The notes under the pieces were generated by a model. It had not been told where the DNA came from. It did not search any database and saw only the letters and a program-made list of their open reading frames with translations. 64,000 nucleotides of DNA from Chloroflexota bacterium (lineage in GTDB: Bacteria > Chloroflexota > Anaerolineae > UBA2200 > JACIWT01): the NCBI GenBank assembly GCA_014360825.1, contig JACIWT010000007.1:1-64000 (forward strand). The letters run 5' to 3'. Shown one piece after another: positions 8,269 through 16,730 of the stretch. The translations under genes were made by a program, and so were the position numbers. Positions within the stretch are counted from its first letter, which is position 1; every line of letters starts with the position of its first letter.

Positions 8269-10389
8269 ATGTTAAAACAGTTACCTACAAATGATGAAGG
8301 GATCTCGCATGAGCGAAAAAGTGCCCGCGCGGTGTTAAATCCGTGTCGCGTCTTCATCATCCTGGTGATCTCTTACGCCCTGGCGGCTCTGGCCCAGGCG
8401 CGGCTCGATATCTTGCCCAAGCACAACACAACGGGCGCTAATCTGGCCCTCGCTATTATGATCCTGGCCTCGGCTCTCTTCACAGCCATAAGCCGTCGTG
8501 TTACCCTGGAGCGCTGGCCGCTCTGGCAGACAGCGTCTGACCCCAGATGCGCTCGGCCCTTGCTCTTTGCGGGCGGGGTACTACTGGGGCTGATGTCGAT
8601 CTTCGGCTTCACTGAACAGCGATTTCAGCCTGGGGCCACCCTGGCATGGTTGATGGGCATCGCCCTCTGTCTGTGGGCCCTATGGGATGGCGCATTACTG
8701 CAAGAGAGTTGCCGGAGTTGGGCGGCCCGACTGCAGGCATTTCTCAGGCCGCAAATCACAATCTCATGGGAAAAGATCGCCCTTGTCTCCATCTGCCTGT
8801 TAGGAGCCTGGTTCCGACTCTATCGTCTGGACCAAATACCTTGGGACATGGGCATTGATGTGCCGTCCAATTACTTCGACGTATTGCGTATTTACCGCGG
8901 CGAGTATTACATTTTCTTTTGGGAGAACTTAGGGCGCGAGGGACTATTCTTCTACCTGATCGCTATTGTGGGCAAACTCCTCGGCCTTTCTTATCTGAGC
9001 ATCAAATATACCTCCGCCTTGGTGGGCATAGCCACAGTGCCGGCACTCTATTTTCTGGCGCGACGTCTGTTCGGCGTGGAGGTGGGGCTGGTCGCTGCGA
9101 CGCTGTTGGCAGTGAACAAGTGGCATGTGATTTTGAGCCGTGTGGGTCTGCGAGTGGTCTTGATGCCTTTATTCGCCATTCTTCTCCTGTACTGTTTGGC
9201 ACGGGCCCTATCCTCTCGCCGCTCTCTCGACTTCGGGCTGATGGGGTTGGTTTTTGGCCTGGGACTGTACACATACAAAGGCACCGTGTTCCTCTTCGCC
9301 GCAATGGTGGGCAGCATAACTCCTTTGGCGCTACTGCACGGGCGGGACTTGCTGAAGTCACTGACAAAGGGGATGGTGATCACAATAATCATTGCGGTGG
9401 TCGTTTTCGTGCCTATGCTGCGCTATGCCCACGACGCGACCGAGGCTTACACCGCCCGCGAGCGGCGGCAGGTAGAATATCTGACTTGGAATTTCCAACA
9501 CGCAGACAAGCCCATTCCGCAGATCATTATCCACAACATTTGGAAGAGCCTGGCAATGTGGAATTTCTACGGCGAAGGGGTGGATCGCTACAACGTCAAC
9601 CAGGAGCGCCATCTGGGCTTTATGAGCAGCGTCCTGTTTATCCTCGGCCTGGGTTACCTGGTTGCCCACTGGCGATCCGGCGTGAATGGAGCGATACTCC
9701 TATTTCTTTTCGTGCCGCTCGTGCCGATGTTATTGGCCATGGCCCCCTATGATGCGCCGAGCATGTTCCGTTCATCGGCAGCCATCGGACCCACCATGAT
9801 CGGGGCCTCGCTACCACTGGTTGTGACATGGCGGTTGCTGAAAACATGGTTGGCCAGTGCAAACCGGCCGGAGGCGGAACTAACTCTAGGGATAGAGGAG
9901 AGAACGAGGCAGCAGCTAACACCATTGTTATCCCTAAGCCGTTATCTCTTGCCCGCTTTGACGATCGCAATCGCGCTGGTACTCGTTTACGAGGCCGGCG
10001 ATACTCTCGCCTTCTATTTCGGCCGCTATGAAGATGCCCTGCCTTACGGACACAACTATTCCTACGCCCGGGCAATTGCCAAGACAATGCTGGATTTCAA
10101 AGAAGGTCCCTTTTATTTAGTGGATTGGCCACACTGGCCCAACGTCAATGCGCTGAAAATTCACCTGGCGGAAGGCGGACTCTCGCCGGAATGGGATGAC
10201 GTCATCCGTTACTGGGACCCAAACATCCCGCCGCTCTCGAACCTGCGTGGCAAGTTCCTGCTCATCTTTCATCCGGAGGATATCGAGCGCATGAATCAGA
10301 TGCGAGGGCTTTGTAAGCGTTGGTACACAGTCTCGCATTGGGATTACGAAGGCAGGCTGGCGTTTGTGGCGTTTTATGGGGAGAGATGA
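8269..10389 (+). CDS. GT39/ArnT-like polytopic glycosyltransferase
   Basis: A 706-residue membrane protein resembling the dolichyl-phosphate-mannose/ArnT (GT-C) superfamily, which moves sugars from a polyprenyl phosphate donor to proteins or lipids outside the membrane. About a dozen hydrophobic segments are visible. After the fourth or so comes the acidic loop WDMGIDVPSNYFDVLRIY, where GT-C enzymes keep a catalytic Asp, then REGLFFYLIAIVGKLLG and a SRVGLRVVLMPLF helix. The C-terminal ~150 residues are a soluble tail. The ATG has GAGGGA almost touching it, so the true start may be slightly different. It is divergent from the binding-protein operon and ends 57 nt before the oppositely oriented hydrolase gene. 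The acceptor is unknown. Confidence 0.75.
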   Translation: MLKQLPTNDEGISHERKSARAVLNPCRVFIILVISYALAALAQARLDILPKHNTTGANLALAIMILASALFTAISRRVTLERWPLWQTASDPRCARPLLFAGGVLLGLMSIFGFTEQRFQPGATLAWLMGIALCLWALWDGALLQESCRSWAARLQAFLRPQITISWEKIALVSICLLGAWFRLYRLDQIPWDMGIDVPSNYFDVLRIYRGEYYIFFWENLGREGLFFYLIAIVGKLLGLSYLSIKYTSALVGIATVPALYFLARRLFGVEVGLVAATLLAVNKWHVILSRVGLRVVLMPLFAILLLYCLARALSSRRSLDFGLMGLVFGLGLYTYKGTVFLFAAMVGSITPLALLHGRDLLKSLTKGMVITIIIAVVVFVPMLRYAHDATEAYTARERRQVEYLTWNFQHADKPIPQIIIHNIWKSLAMWNFYGEGVDRYNVNQERHLGFMSSVLFILGLGYLVAHWRSGVNGAILLFLFVPLVPMLLAMAPYDAPSMFRSSAAIGPTMIGASLPLVVTWRLLKTWLASANRPEAELTLGIEERTRQQLTPLLSLSRYLLPALTIAIALVLVYEAGDTLAFYFGRYEDALPYGHNYSYARAIAKTMLDFKEGPFYLVDWPHWPNVNALKIHLAEGGLSPEWDDVIRYWDPNIPPLSNLRGKFLLIFHPEDIERMNQMRGLCKRWYTVSHWDYEGRLAFVAFYGER

Positions 10390-10445
10390 GGTCAACGGGA
10401 TACGGAATCCCTTCCCTTTGCCCTGTGTCATGACTCTTGAGATAT

Positions 10446-12065
10446 CTATGCCAGCAACGGCTCCAGTGCGTATCGCTTCCCTACCTCTGCCCTCAACACG
10501 CGTTCTGCCAGGTCCTCGAAAGCGTCTGGGTGCTCGGTGTGGATGGGCACAATGACGCGGGGCTTGACCGAACGCAGAAACTCGCACAGTTCAGGGCCAC
10601 CGATGTGTCCGGAAGCGTGATTCTGGAAAGGTGCGCTATCCCATTGGGTGTTCACGTTGAAGTGCCGCAGCCAGGCTTTCAACCGGGCCTCATCCAGACG
10701 CATCTCGTCGCTGAAAGGCTCACAAGCGGCACGGATGTAACAACTGTCGGCAGGTGGGCGTATATCCAGCAATTCATTTAATTCCCAGAAACTAAGCATC
10801 AGTAAATAGCGGTCAGGCGTCTGGCGTATGTGGTAGGCGCGGACACCCTCGCGCCAGTGCGACAGGCCAGGGAAATGCTCATCCTGCGCCTGATCTTTAT
10901 CCCAGTCTGTGAGATAGCCGGCCTTGTACTTAGTGAAGGTGTAATCACTACGGGTGTAGAGCAATGATCCCATGCGGGGCAAATAGATGCGAATGGAATC
11001 CTCCTCCGCAGGATTGGGATAGTGTGCTGGGTCATATTCCCACAGCAGGCGCAACAGGTAGGCCAATTTGGCAGAGATGACGAAAGTGCGTCCCGCCTCA
11101 CGAGCCACGCGCCAAAGGGTGAGAAAGCGGGTGGTGTCTTTCCAGCCGAAATCCACCATCAGTAGGCCCGTGGTTTTGCGGGCCAGGTCAAGCCCATTTT
11201 CATAGACGAATTCCTCACTGTCGGCGCGATCGTTGTTTATTCTTGTGCCCTCGGTGATAATGATCTCTGGCTGCAAAGCGGCGACTTTTTCACGAAAACG
11301 GGCTGTGGCCTCGGCGAAGATACCGTGGAAACGGAAATCGCCAGTATAGAGAATCCGCGTTCCCTCGGAGGTGGTGATGAGAAAAGCCATCGCCCCGGGG
11401 ACGGAATGATCCACGGGGATGCCCTGTACGGTGAGATTGCCGATGCATCGCTCTTCGTAATCACCAATGACTTGGAAGTTACGTTCGAGTGGGTCGCCCT
11501 TTTCAATTTTCCAGTCGCCGGGAAAAATGCTCCGCTCACGGGCTTGATTGAGATGCCTCCTTCGTACGCTGCAGAATTCGTATTCTAACGAGCCGCCAGA
11601 GAGGTCGCTGACGGCGCTCATAATAAGCCGCGTGATTGGTGAGCAGACAATGGGGGTGCGGTGGTCGAGATAGGCCAGATGCTGGAAATGATCAGCGTGG
11701 GCATGAGAAACAAGCACCGCATCCACAAAAGGACGGCCGTGGCGGTCAAGGTAAGCATCATAACTACCTAAGTCGCATCTCCATAAGTCACGCGGTGCAT
11801 CGGGTATCGCGCTCAAGGCCAATTCGATCTCTGGCAACTCGATCAGGTCTTGGCGATAGATCCCCTCCACAGGGGGCAGGATACCCAGTGCCAGCAGGTC
11901 ACGTACACCGGCATTGCTCCGGGGCTGCAGGAACTCCTCGAAGAAACAACCCATCTGGGCGAAGGACATGCCGAAGTCCAGCCAGATGCGTGTATCGCCA
12001 TCCTCAAGCAGGACCTTGTTGCCGCCGATCTCGCCGACTCCGCCGTAGAATGTGAATGCGGACAT
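10446..12065 (-). CDS. Metallo-beta-lactamase fold hydrolase, RNase J-like (beta-CASP)
   Basis: A 539-residue cytoplasmic protein. Zinc-ligand motif 2 is SHAHADH (residues ~120-126), later ligands lie in DHSVPGAMAFLI and LYTGDFRFHG, and a C-terminal block HASGHIGGPELCEFLRSVKPRVIVPIHTEHP closely resembles the motif B/C region of beta-CASP nucleases such as RNase J (known pattern HxSGH...KPxxxIPxHGE). The start MSAFTFYGGVGEIGGNKVLL also matches RNase J-type openings. Against full RNase J identity, the N-terminal region between motif 1 and motif 2 is enlarged by ~50 residues. ATG 12065 has AGGAGG seven bases upstream. It is divergent from the ROK regulator. RNA processing is the likely role but unproven. 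Confidence 0.8.
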   Translation of the reverse strand: MSAFTFYGGVGEIGGNKVLLEDGDTRIWLDFGMSFAQMGCFFEEFLQPRSNAGVRDLLALGILPPVEGIYRQDLIELPEIELALSAIPDAPRDLWRCDLGSYDAYLDRHGRPFVDAVLVSHAHADHFQHLAYLDHRTPIVCSPITRLIMSAVSDLSGGSLEYEFCSVRRRHLNQARERSIFPGDWKIEKGDPLERNFQVIGDYEERCIGNLTVQGIPVDHSVPGAMAFLITTSEGTRILYTGDFRFHGIFAEATARFREKVAALQPEIIITEGTRINNDRADSEEFVYENGLDLARKTTGLLMVDFGWKDTTRFLTLWRVAREAGRTFVISAKLAYLLRLLWEYDPAHYPNPAEEDSIRIYLPRMGSLLYTRSDYTFTKYKAGYLTDWDKDQAQDEHFPGLSHWREGVRAYHIRQTPDRYLLMLSFWELNELLDIRPPADSCYIRAACEPFSDEMRLDEARLKAWLRHFNVNTQWDSAPFQNHASGHIGGPELCEFLRSVKPRVIVPIHTEHPDAFEDLAERVLRAEVGKRYALEPLLA

Positions 12066-12126
12066 ATTTCGCCTCCTATGACGTCAAGCCTATTGTAACA
12101 CAAGAGAAATCCTCGTGCCAAGCGAT

Positions 12127-12155
12127 TTGACAAAATAAGAAATATGTGGTATAAT
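12127..12155 (+). promoter_or_regulatory. Perfect consensus promoter of the ROK regulator gene
   Basis: TTGACA (12127-12132), 17-nt spacer, TATAAT (12150-12155), with AAGGAG 22 nt further on before the TTG start at 12189. Autoregulation by the ROK protein would be expected near here, but no clear palindromic operator is visible. Confidence 0.85.
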
Positions 12156-12188
12156 TACTTAGGTCAGTGAATAAAGTAAGGAGTTGCC

Positions 12189-13427
12189 TTGGCCAGAGTA
12201 CACCGGGGGAACCGAGACCTGATGAGGGAGATGAATCGCAGCCTAGTCCTCAACCTCATCAAGAGCCAGGGGCCTGTCTCACGCACTACGATCGCAGATC
12301 TCTCTGAATTGAGCCTGGCTACTGTCTCTAGCATCGTCGCGGATCTCATCGAAAGCGGACTGGTGGAGGAAGTGGGTGTTGGTGAATCAACCGGGGGCCG
12401 CAAGCCCGTGTTGCTGGTGCTCAACCCACGAGCTGGCTTCGTTGTCGGCCTCAAACTGATGGAACATGCCATCACCAGTGCCGTCACGGACTTAGACGCG
12501 ACGGTTCTACATCATCGTATCACCCCCCTGCGAGGTCGGCATGAGCCCACTGCTGTCATCCCAATCATCATCCGCGCTATAGAACAAACTCTCCAGAATT
12601 CACAAGTAGAACGGACACGCGTCTTGGGTATTGGTATTGGAATGCCTGGTGTGGTGAATGGTGAAACGGGGGTTTGTCGCTACTCGCCCTTCTTCCAGTG
12701 GCGTGATGTCAATATCGCCGAACCTATTGAGGCACACTTCGGGTTACCTGTCTATTTGGATAACGACGTCAACACCCTCACCATCGCCGAGCAGTGGTTC
12801 GGCTACGGTCATGGTGTGGATCACTTCGTAGTAGTGACGGTGGGGCGTGGCATCGGTGCCGGCATTGTAGTCAACGGGCAATTCTACCGCGGTGCCATCG
12901 GTGGCGCCGGCGAATTAGGACACATCGCGGTTACCGAGGATGGTCCGCTTTGCGCCTGTGGCAAGCGTGGCTGCCTGGAAGCGGTGGCCGCCGATCCTGC
13001 CGTGCTGCGGTTGGTTCGCGAGGCCATTGCCGCCGGTCGAAGGACAACCCTCCCCGCAGGACCAGAACTGGATATCGAAATGGTCAGTCGAGCAGCGGCA
13101 GCAGGAGACGACTTAGCGCGCGAGGTGCTCGCCCAAACGGGGCGAGCCTTTGGAAGAGGTATTGCGAGTCTCATCAATATCCTCAACCCACACTTGGTAA
13201 TCGTTGGGGGAGAGGGAGTACGCGCAGGGCCATGGCGATTGGAGCCTATGACCCAGGCGATCCGCGAGCACGCCTTCAATGGGTTGGCTGATGAATTGCA
13301 GATCGTCATCGAACCGGCCGGCGATGAGACCTGGGCGCGCGGCGCAGCGGCCGTGGTACTGGGGGAGATTTTCAAGTCGCCGATCCACCGAACCGAATCG
13401 CTGAGTTTAGTCGGCGCTAAAACTTAG
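12189..13427 (+). CDS. ROK-family transcriptional regulator (NagC/XylR type)
   Basis: A 412-residue protein with an N-terminal winged helix (residues ~15-75; helix pair SRTTIADLSELSLATVSSIVADLIESGLV, wing GESTGGRKP) and a ROK sugar-kinase-like domain. The latter has a GIGIGMPG phosphate-loop-like motif, LDNDVNTLTIAEQWFG, and the ROK zinc motif GELGHIAV...CACGKRGCLE. The presence of the helix-turn-helix marks it as a repressor/activator rather than a sugar kinase. The start is TTG 12189, six bases after AAGGAG. It lies directly ahead of the sugar importer and glycosidase genes on the same strand, so control of that operon by an incoming gluco-oligosaccharide is the natural inference. Confidence 0.9.
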   Translation: MARVHRGNRDLMREMNRSLVLNLIKSQGPVSRTTIADLSELSLATVSSIVADLIESGLVEEVGVGESTGGRKPVLLVLNPRAGFVVGLKLMEHAITSAVTDLDATVLHHRITPLRGRHEPTAVIPIIIRAIEQTLQNSQVERTRVLGIGIGMPGVVNGETGVCRYSPFFQWRDVNIAEPIEAHFGLPVYLDNDVNTLTIAEQWFGYGHGVDHFVVVTVGRGIGAGIVVNGQFYRGAIGGAGELGHIAVTEDGPLCACGKRGCLEAVAADPAVLRLVREAIAAGRRTTLPAGPELDIEMVSRAAAAGDDLAREVLAQTGRAFGRGIASLINILNPHLVIVGGEGVRAGPWRLEPMTQAIREHAFNGLADELQIVIEPAGDETWARGAAAVVLGEIFKSPIHRTESLSLVGAKT

Positions 13428-13566
13428 CGGCATTTCCTTTTGTATCCTTACTTTCTTCGGACACTGAACGAAATAAGTTGTGGGGAGGTGATGCCAATCG
13501 AGTCAGATCAAGATCAGAGTTTGGCAACTTTTGGAACGCGGCATAGACTTTAAGGAGGAAGGAGAA

Positions 13567-14886
13567 ATGAATTCCCGCAAACGCTTAGTGCTATCGGCCG
13601 TCAGCGCTCTGATCACCCTGTCCTTAGTGATCACAGCCTGCGGCCCGACGCCCACACCGGAGATCATTAAGCAAACCGTGGAAGTGCCAGTGGTGGTGAC
13701 GGCCACGCCGGTGCCCAAAGGGCCTGTGACTATTACTTTCTGGCACGCTTACAACCCCTTGGAGACGGAGACCCTTGACACAAAGGTGATCCCGGCCTTC
13801 GAGAAAGCCCATCCTGACATCAAGGTCCAGGCTCAGCCAGTGCCTTACGACGAATTCCACAGGAAACTATTGACTGCCCTGGCCGGAGGTACCGCGCCCG
13901 ATCTCATCCGCTCTGACATCATCTGGGTTCCAGAATTCGCGGAGTTGGGCGCCCTCGTGGCCCTGGATGAATTGATGCCCGATTTCAACACCTTTAAGGA
14001 CAAGGTTTTCCCAGGCCCACTCTCGACCAACTTCTGGAAGGGCCACTACTATGGTCTGCCCTTGGACACAAACTGTCGGGTGCTGCTCTGGAATAAGGCA
14101 GTGTTCCAGGCTGCCGGGATCAGTGGGCCCCCAAAGACATTTGATGAATTCCTCACTGCCTGTGAAAAAATCAAAGCGCTGGGGAAGGACAAATACGGCT
14201 TTGCCGATGGGGGAACCTACGCCTGGGCAGTGAACCCCTGGATCTGGAGCAGTGGAGGGGATATTACAGATCCCCAAATCACCAAGGCGACAGGATACCT
14301 CAACGGGCCCGGAACTGTGGCGGCATACGAGTTTCTCTTGAACCTGGTCAAGAAGGAATACATCCATCCGGGTATCCTGGGTGGTGGAGTGGACACTTGG
14401 GGAGGTTTCGCCAAAGGTGAGATCGCCATGGTCTTAGAAGGGCCTTGGTTCCCGCCACTCTTTGATCAGCAGTTCCCCGATGTGGAGTACGGCTTCGCCC
14501 TCATGCCAGCCGGCCCTGGGGGTGCTATCTCTGTGGTAGGTGGAGAAGACATCGTTATGTTCCAGCAGAGCAAAAACAAAGAAGCAGCGGCCGAGTTCAT
14601 CCGCTTTATGCTCTCGCCGGAAACCCAACTTACCATGGCAGAGGCTGGCCAGATGCCGGTCTTGAGCGAGTTGTTGGCTACAGAATACATGCAAAAACAC
14701 CCATTTTACGGCGTATTCCTGGAGCAACTCAAGACAGCCAAAGCGCGTACACCACACCCAGCTTGGCCCAAGATGGAAGATATCCTGACCCAGACCGGCC
14801 AGGCTATCCTGCGGGGAGAGAAGCCCGCACAGGCAGCCCTGGATGAGGCTGCAGCGAAAATTGATGCCTTGCTAAGTAGCCAGTGA
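13567..14886 (+). CDS. Sugar ABC transporter substrate-binding lipoprotein (family 1)
   Basis: A 439-residue SBP_bac_1 protein. The lipoprotein signal ends in VITAC (Cys25), followed by the Pro/Thr linker GPTPTPEII. The mature domain starts VTITFWHAYNPLE and shows PDLIRSDIIWVPEFAE, LPLDTNCRVLLWNK and the conserved tail MLSPETQLTMAEAGQMPV. ATG 13567 follows AAGGAGGAAGGAGAA; an in-frame TTG at 13531 lacks such a site and would put 12 residues ahead of the signal peptide. Maltose/maltodextrin-type proteins belong here; given the neighbouring GH66 and GH13 enzymes, isomalto- or other gluco-oligosaccharides are likely ligands. No promoter was seen in the 140 nt before it, so it may be read with the ROK gene. 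Confidence 0.92.
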   Translation: MNSRKRLVLSAVSALITLSLVITACGPTPTPEIIKQTVEVPVVVTATPVPKGPVTITFWHAYNPLETETLDTKVIPAFEKAHPDIKVQAQPVPYDEFHRKLLTALAGGTAPDLIRSDIIWVPEFAELGALVALDELMPDFNTFKDKVFPGPLSTNFWKGHYYGLPLDTNCRVLLWNKAVFQAAGISGPPKTFDEFLTACEKIKALGKDKYGFADGGTYAWAVNPWIWSSGGDITDPQITKATGYLNGPGTVAAYEFLLNLVKKEYIHPGILGGGVDTWGGFAKGEIAMVLEGPWFPPLFDQQFPDVEYGFALMPAGPGGAISVVGGEDIVMFQQSKNKEAAAEFIRFMLSPETQLTMAEAGQMPVLSELLATEYMQKHPFYGVFLEQLKTAKARTPHPAWPKMEDILTQTGQAILRGEKPAQAALDEAAAKIDALLSSQ

Positions 14887-14895
14887 ATCACGGTG

Positions 14896-14928
14896 AGGGG
14901 ATCGAGGAAGTATTCTCCTCGATCCCCT
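14896..14928 (+). other. Perfect intercistronic hairpin between sugar-binding and permease genes
   Basis: Arms GGGGATCGAGGA (14897-14908) and TCCTCGATCCCC (14916-14927) pair over 12 bp around a 7-nt loop, and an A-T pair extends the stem. It begins 10 nt after the binding-protein stop. Only TTACTTAC follows, so it is at best a weak terminator. It probably protects the upstream message or lowers permease expression. Confidence 0.7.
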
Positions 14929-14957
14929 TACTTACAACCGCTCGCGCTCGAGGAATC

Positions 14958-15854
14958 ATGAAAAATCCGCGCCACAGAAGAGAGATCGGCACAGCATACC
15001 TCTTCATGCTCCCGGGTCTATCGTTTTTCGCTATCTTTATGGTCTACCCATTAGTCAAGGCCCTCCAGATGAGCCTGTACCAATGGAGCATCATGCCCGG
15101 CCAGCCAAGCCCGTTTGTGGGTCTGAGTAATTACACCCGAGCATTTCAGGATCCCATCTTCTGGGTAGCGCTACGCAACACCGTCCTTTACACTGCGGTG
15201 ACAGTCCCTGGACAAATGATCCTGGCTATGGTGGTAGCCTTGCTACTAAACCATATCACAGTGGGACGGGTCTTTTTCCGGACCATCTATTATCTGCCAG
15301 TCCTTACTTCATGGGTGATCGTCTCCCTCCTTTTCACATACCTCTTCCAAAGCCCGGGGGGCTTAATCAACTACTTGTTGACTGACGTCCTGCACTTAAT
15401 AGCCGAACCCATTGCCTGGTTGCGCAATCCTGCGACCGCCATGGTGCCCATCTTGAGTTTAGGCATTTGGAAGGGAATCGGATGGTCCATGGTCACTTTC
15501 TTGGCCGCGCTACAAACGATCCCCGGTGAACTGTATGAGGCGGCAGCGATAGATGGAGCCAGCCGCTGGCAACGGTTCTGGTGCCTTACCCTGCCTTTAA
15601 TGCGTCCCACTCTCGTTTTCGTGCTGGTAATGCTAGTGATTGGGGGTTTTAACGTTTTCACCTCCGTGTACCTCATCACAGGCGGGGGACCCATGAAGCA
15701 GACCGAGGTGGTTCTGAGCTATATGTACCATCAGGCTTTCGATTTCCTGGAGTTCGGCTACGGCGCAGCCCTCTCTTATATACTGGCTGCCATTATCCTA
15801 GTACTCAGCTTTCTGCAGATACGCTTCTTGCGCCGACCGGTGGAATTATACTGA
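14958..15854 (+). CDS. Sugar ABC transporter permease (MalF/UgpA type)
   Basis: A 298-residue permease with six hydrophobic segments. The first helix reads GTAYLFMLPGLSFFAIFMVYP, then the family signature FVGLSNYTRAFQDPIFW. The EAA loop is ELYEAAAIDGASRWQRFWCLTLPLMRPT. I chose ATG 14958 (GAGG four to seven bases upstream), which gives the usual family length. The frame stays open to a GTG at 14883, but that extension would encode the intergenic hairpin. It pairs with the MalG-type subunit that follows after 15 nt. No MsmK/MalK-type ATPase is encoded nearby, so a shared ATPase elsewhere is expected, as is common for such importers. Confidence 0.92.
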   Translation: MKNPRHRREIGTAYLFMLPGLSFFAIFMVYPLVKALQMSLYQWSIMPGQPSPFVGLSNYTRAFQDPIFWVALRNTVLYTAVTVPGQMILAMVVALLLNHITVGRVFFRTIYYLPVLTSWVIVSLLFTYLFQSPGGLINYLLTDVLHLIAEPIAWLRNPATAMVPILSLGIWKGIGWSMVTFLAALQTIPGELYEAAAIDGASRWQRFWCLTLPLMRPTLVFVLVMLVIGGFNVFTSVYLITGGGPMKQTEVVLSYMYHQAFDFLEFGYGAALSYILAAIILVLSFLQIRFLRRPVELY

Positions 15855-15869
15855 AGGGGAGTGACGATT

Positions 15870-16706
15870 GTGAGAAAAGAGGGCGGTCTTTTTGAAAATA
15901 CACTGGTCTATTTCCTGCTGGTCATAGGCGGAGTAGTCATGATCTTTCCTTTCCTCTGGATGGTCTCCACCGCTCTAAAAGGCCACATCTACGTTATTGA
16001 GACTCCACCTAGTCTATTGCCCAAGGAACCAACGATAGCGAACTTTGTGGAGGCCTGGACGTCCAACAACTTCCGCCTCTATTTTACCAATAGCCTCATA
16101 GTGGCTATCTCTACCACCGTGCTCTCTGTACTTTTCTCGGCCATGCTGGCCTATGCCTTTGCTCGCTTCGTCTTCCCTGGCAAAGAGGCTCTTTTTTACG
16201 CTTTCCTCTTCACCATGATGATTCCCGGCCTTGTGTTGATTATCCCTCAGTTTTTCTTGGCCAAGGCCTTGGGACTGCGCAACAGTTTGTGGGGGCTGGT
16301 TTTCGTATATGTAGCTACTACCATTCCGCTCAACACTTTTCTGCTGCGAGGTTTCTTTGAACAGTTGCCCCGGGAGTTGGAGGAGGCAGTGCTGATTGAC
16401 GGTGGGGGATATTTCACCATTTTCTTCCGGGTCGTGGTGCCTCTTTCCGCGCCCGCTTTAGCGACCGTGGCCATTTTCACCTTTCTGGCCTCTTGGGATG
16501 AGTTCATCTGGGCGCTCACGGCTATTGACGAAATGTCCAAGAGGACCTTGCCTGTCGCTATCGCCGTTTTTCAGGGAGCCCACGCCACTCAATGGGGGTT
16601 GGTATTCGCCGCCTCTTTGATCGCGGCCATGCCAGTCATCGTAGTCTTCGTCAGCCTGCAACGCTATTTCATAGGCGGTCTGACTAGTGGGGCTTTCAAA
16701 GGGTAA
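15870..16706 (+). CDS. Sugar ABC transporter permease (MalG/UgpE type)
   Basis: A 278-residue partner permease. Visible are the N-terminal helix VYFLLVIGGVVMIFPFLWMVSTALK, the segment ANFVEAWTSNNFRLYFTNSLIVA, and the EAA loop ELEEAVLIDGGGYFTIFFRVVVPLSAPA. The C-terminus LQRYFIGGLTSGAFKG is typical of MalG. GTG 15870 lies nine bases after GAAGGGGA and is preferred to the GTG at 15861, which would touch that site. It follows the MalF-type gene directly and precedes the GH15 gene by 24 nt, so all belong to one transcript. Confidence 0.92.
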   Translation: MRKEGGLFENTLVYFLLVIGGVVMIFPFLWMVSTALKGHIYVIETPPSLLPKEPTIANFVEAWTSNNFRLYFTNSLIVAISTTVLSVLFSAMLAYAFARFVFPGKEALFYAFLFTMMIPGLVLIIPQFFLAKALGLRNSLWGLVFVYVATTIPLNTFLLRGFFEQLPRELEEAVLIDGGGYFTIFFRVVVPLSAPALATVAIFTFLASWDEFIWALTAIDEMSKRTLPVAIAVFQGAHATQWGLVFAASLIAAMPVIVVFVSLQRYFIGGLTSGAFKG

Positions 16707-16730
16707 TCTCTCTAAAGAAGCAAGATATCT

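Noticed and set aside
14883-14957. GTG 14883 as start of the MalF-type permease
   Set aside because: The extension would encode the perfect intercistronic hairpin; ATG 14958 has its own ribosome-binding site and gives the normal family length.
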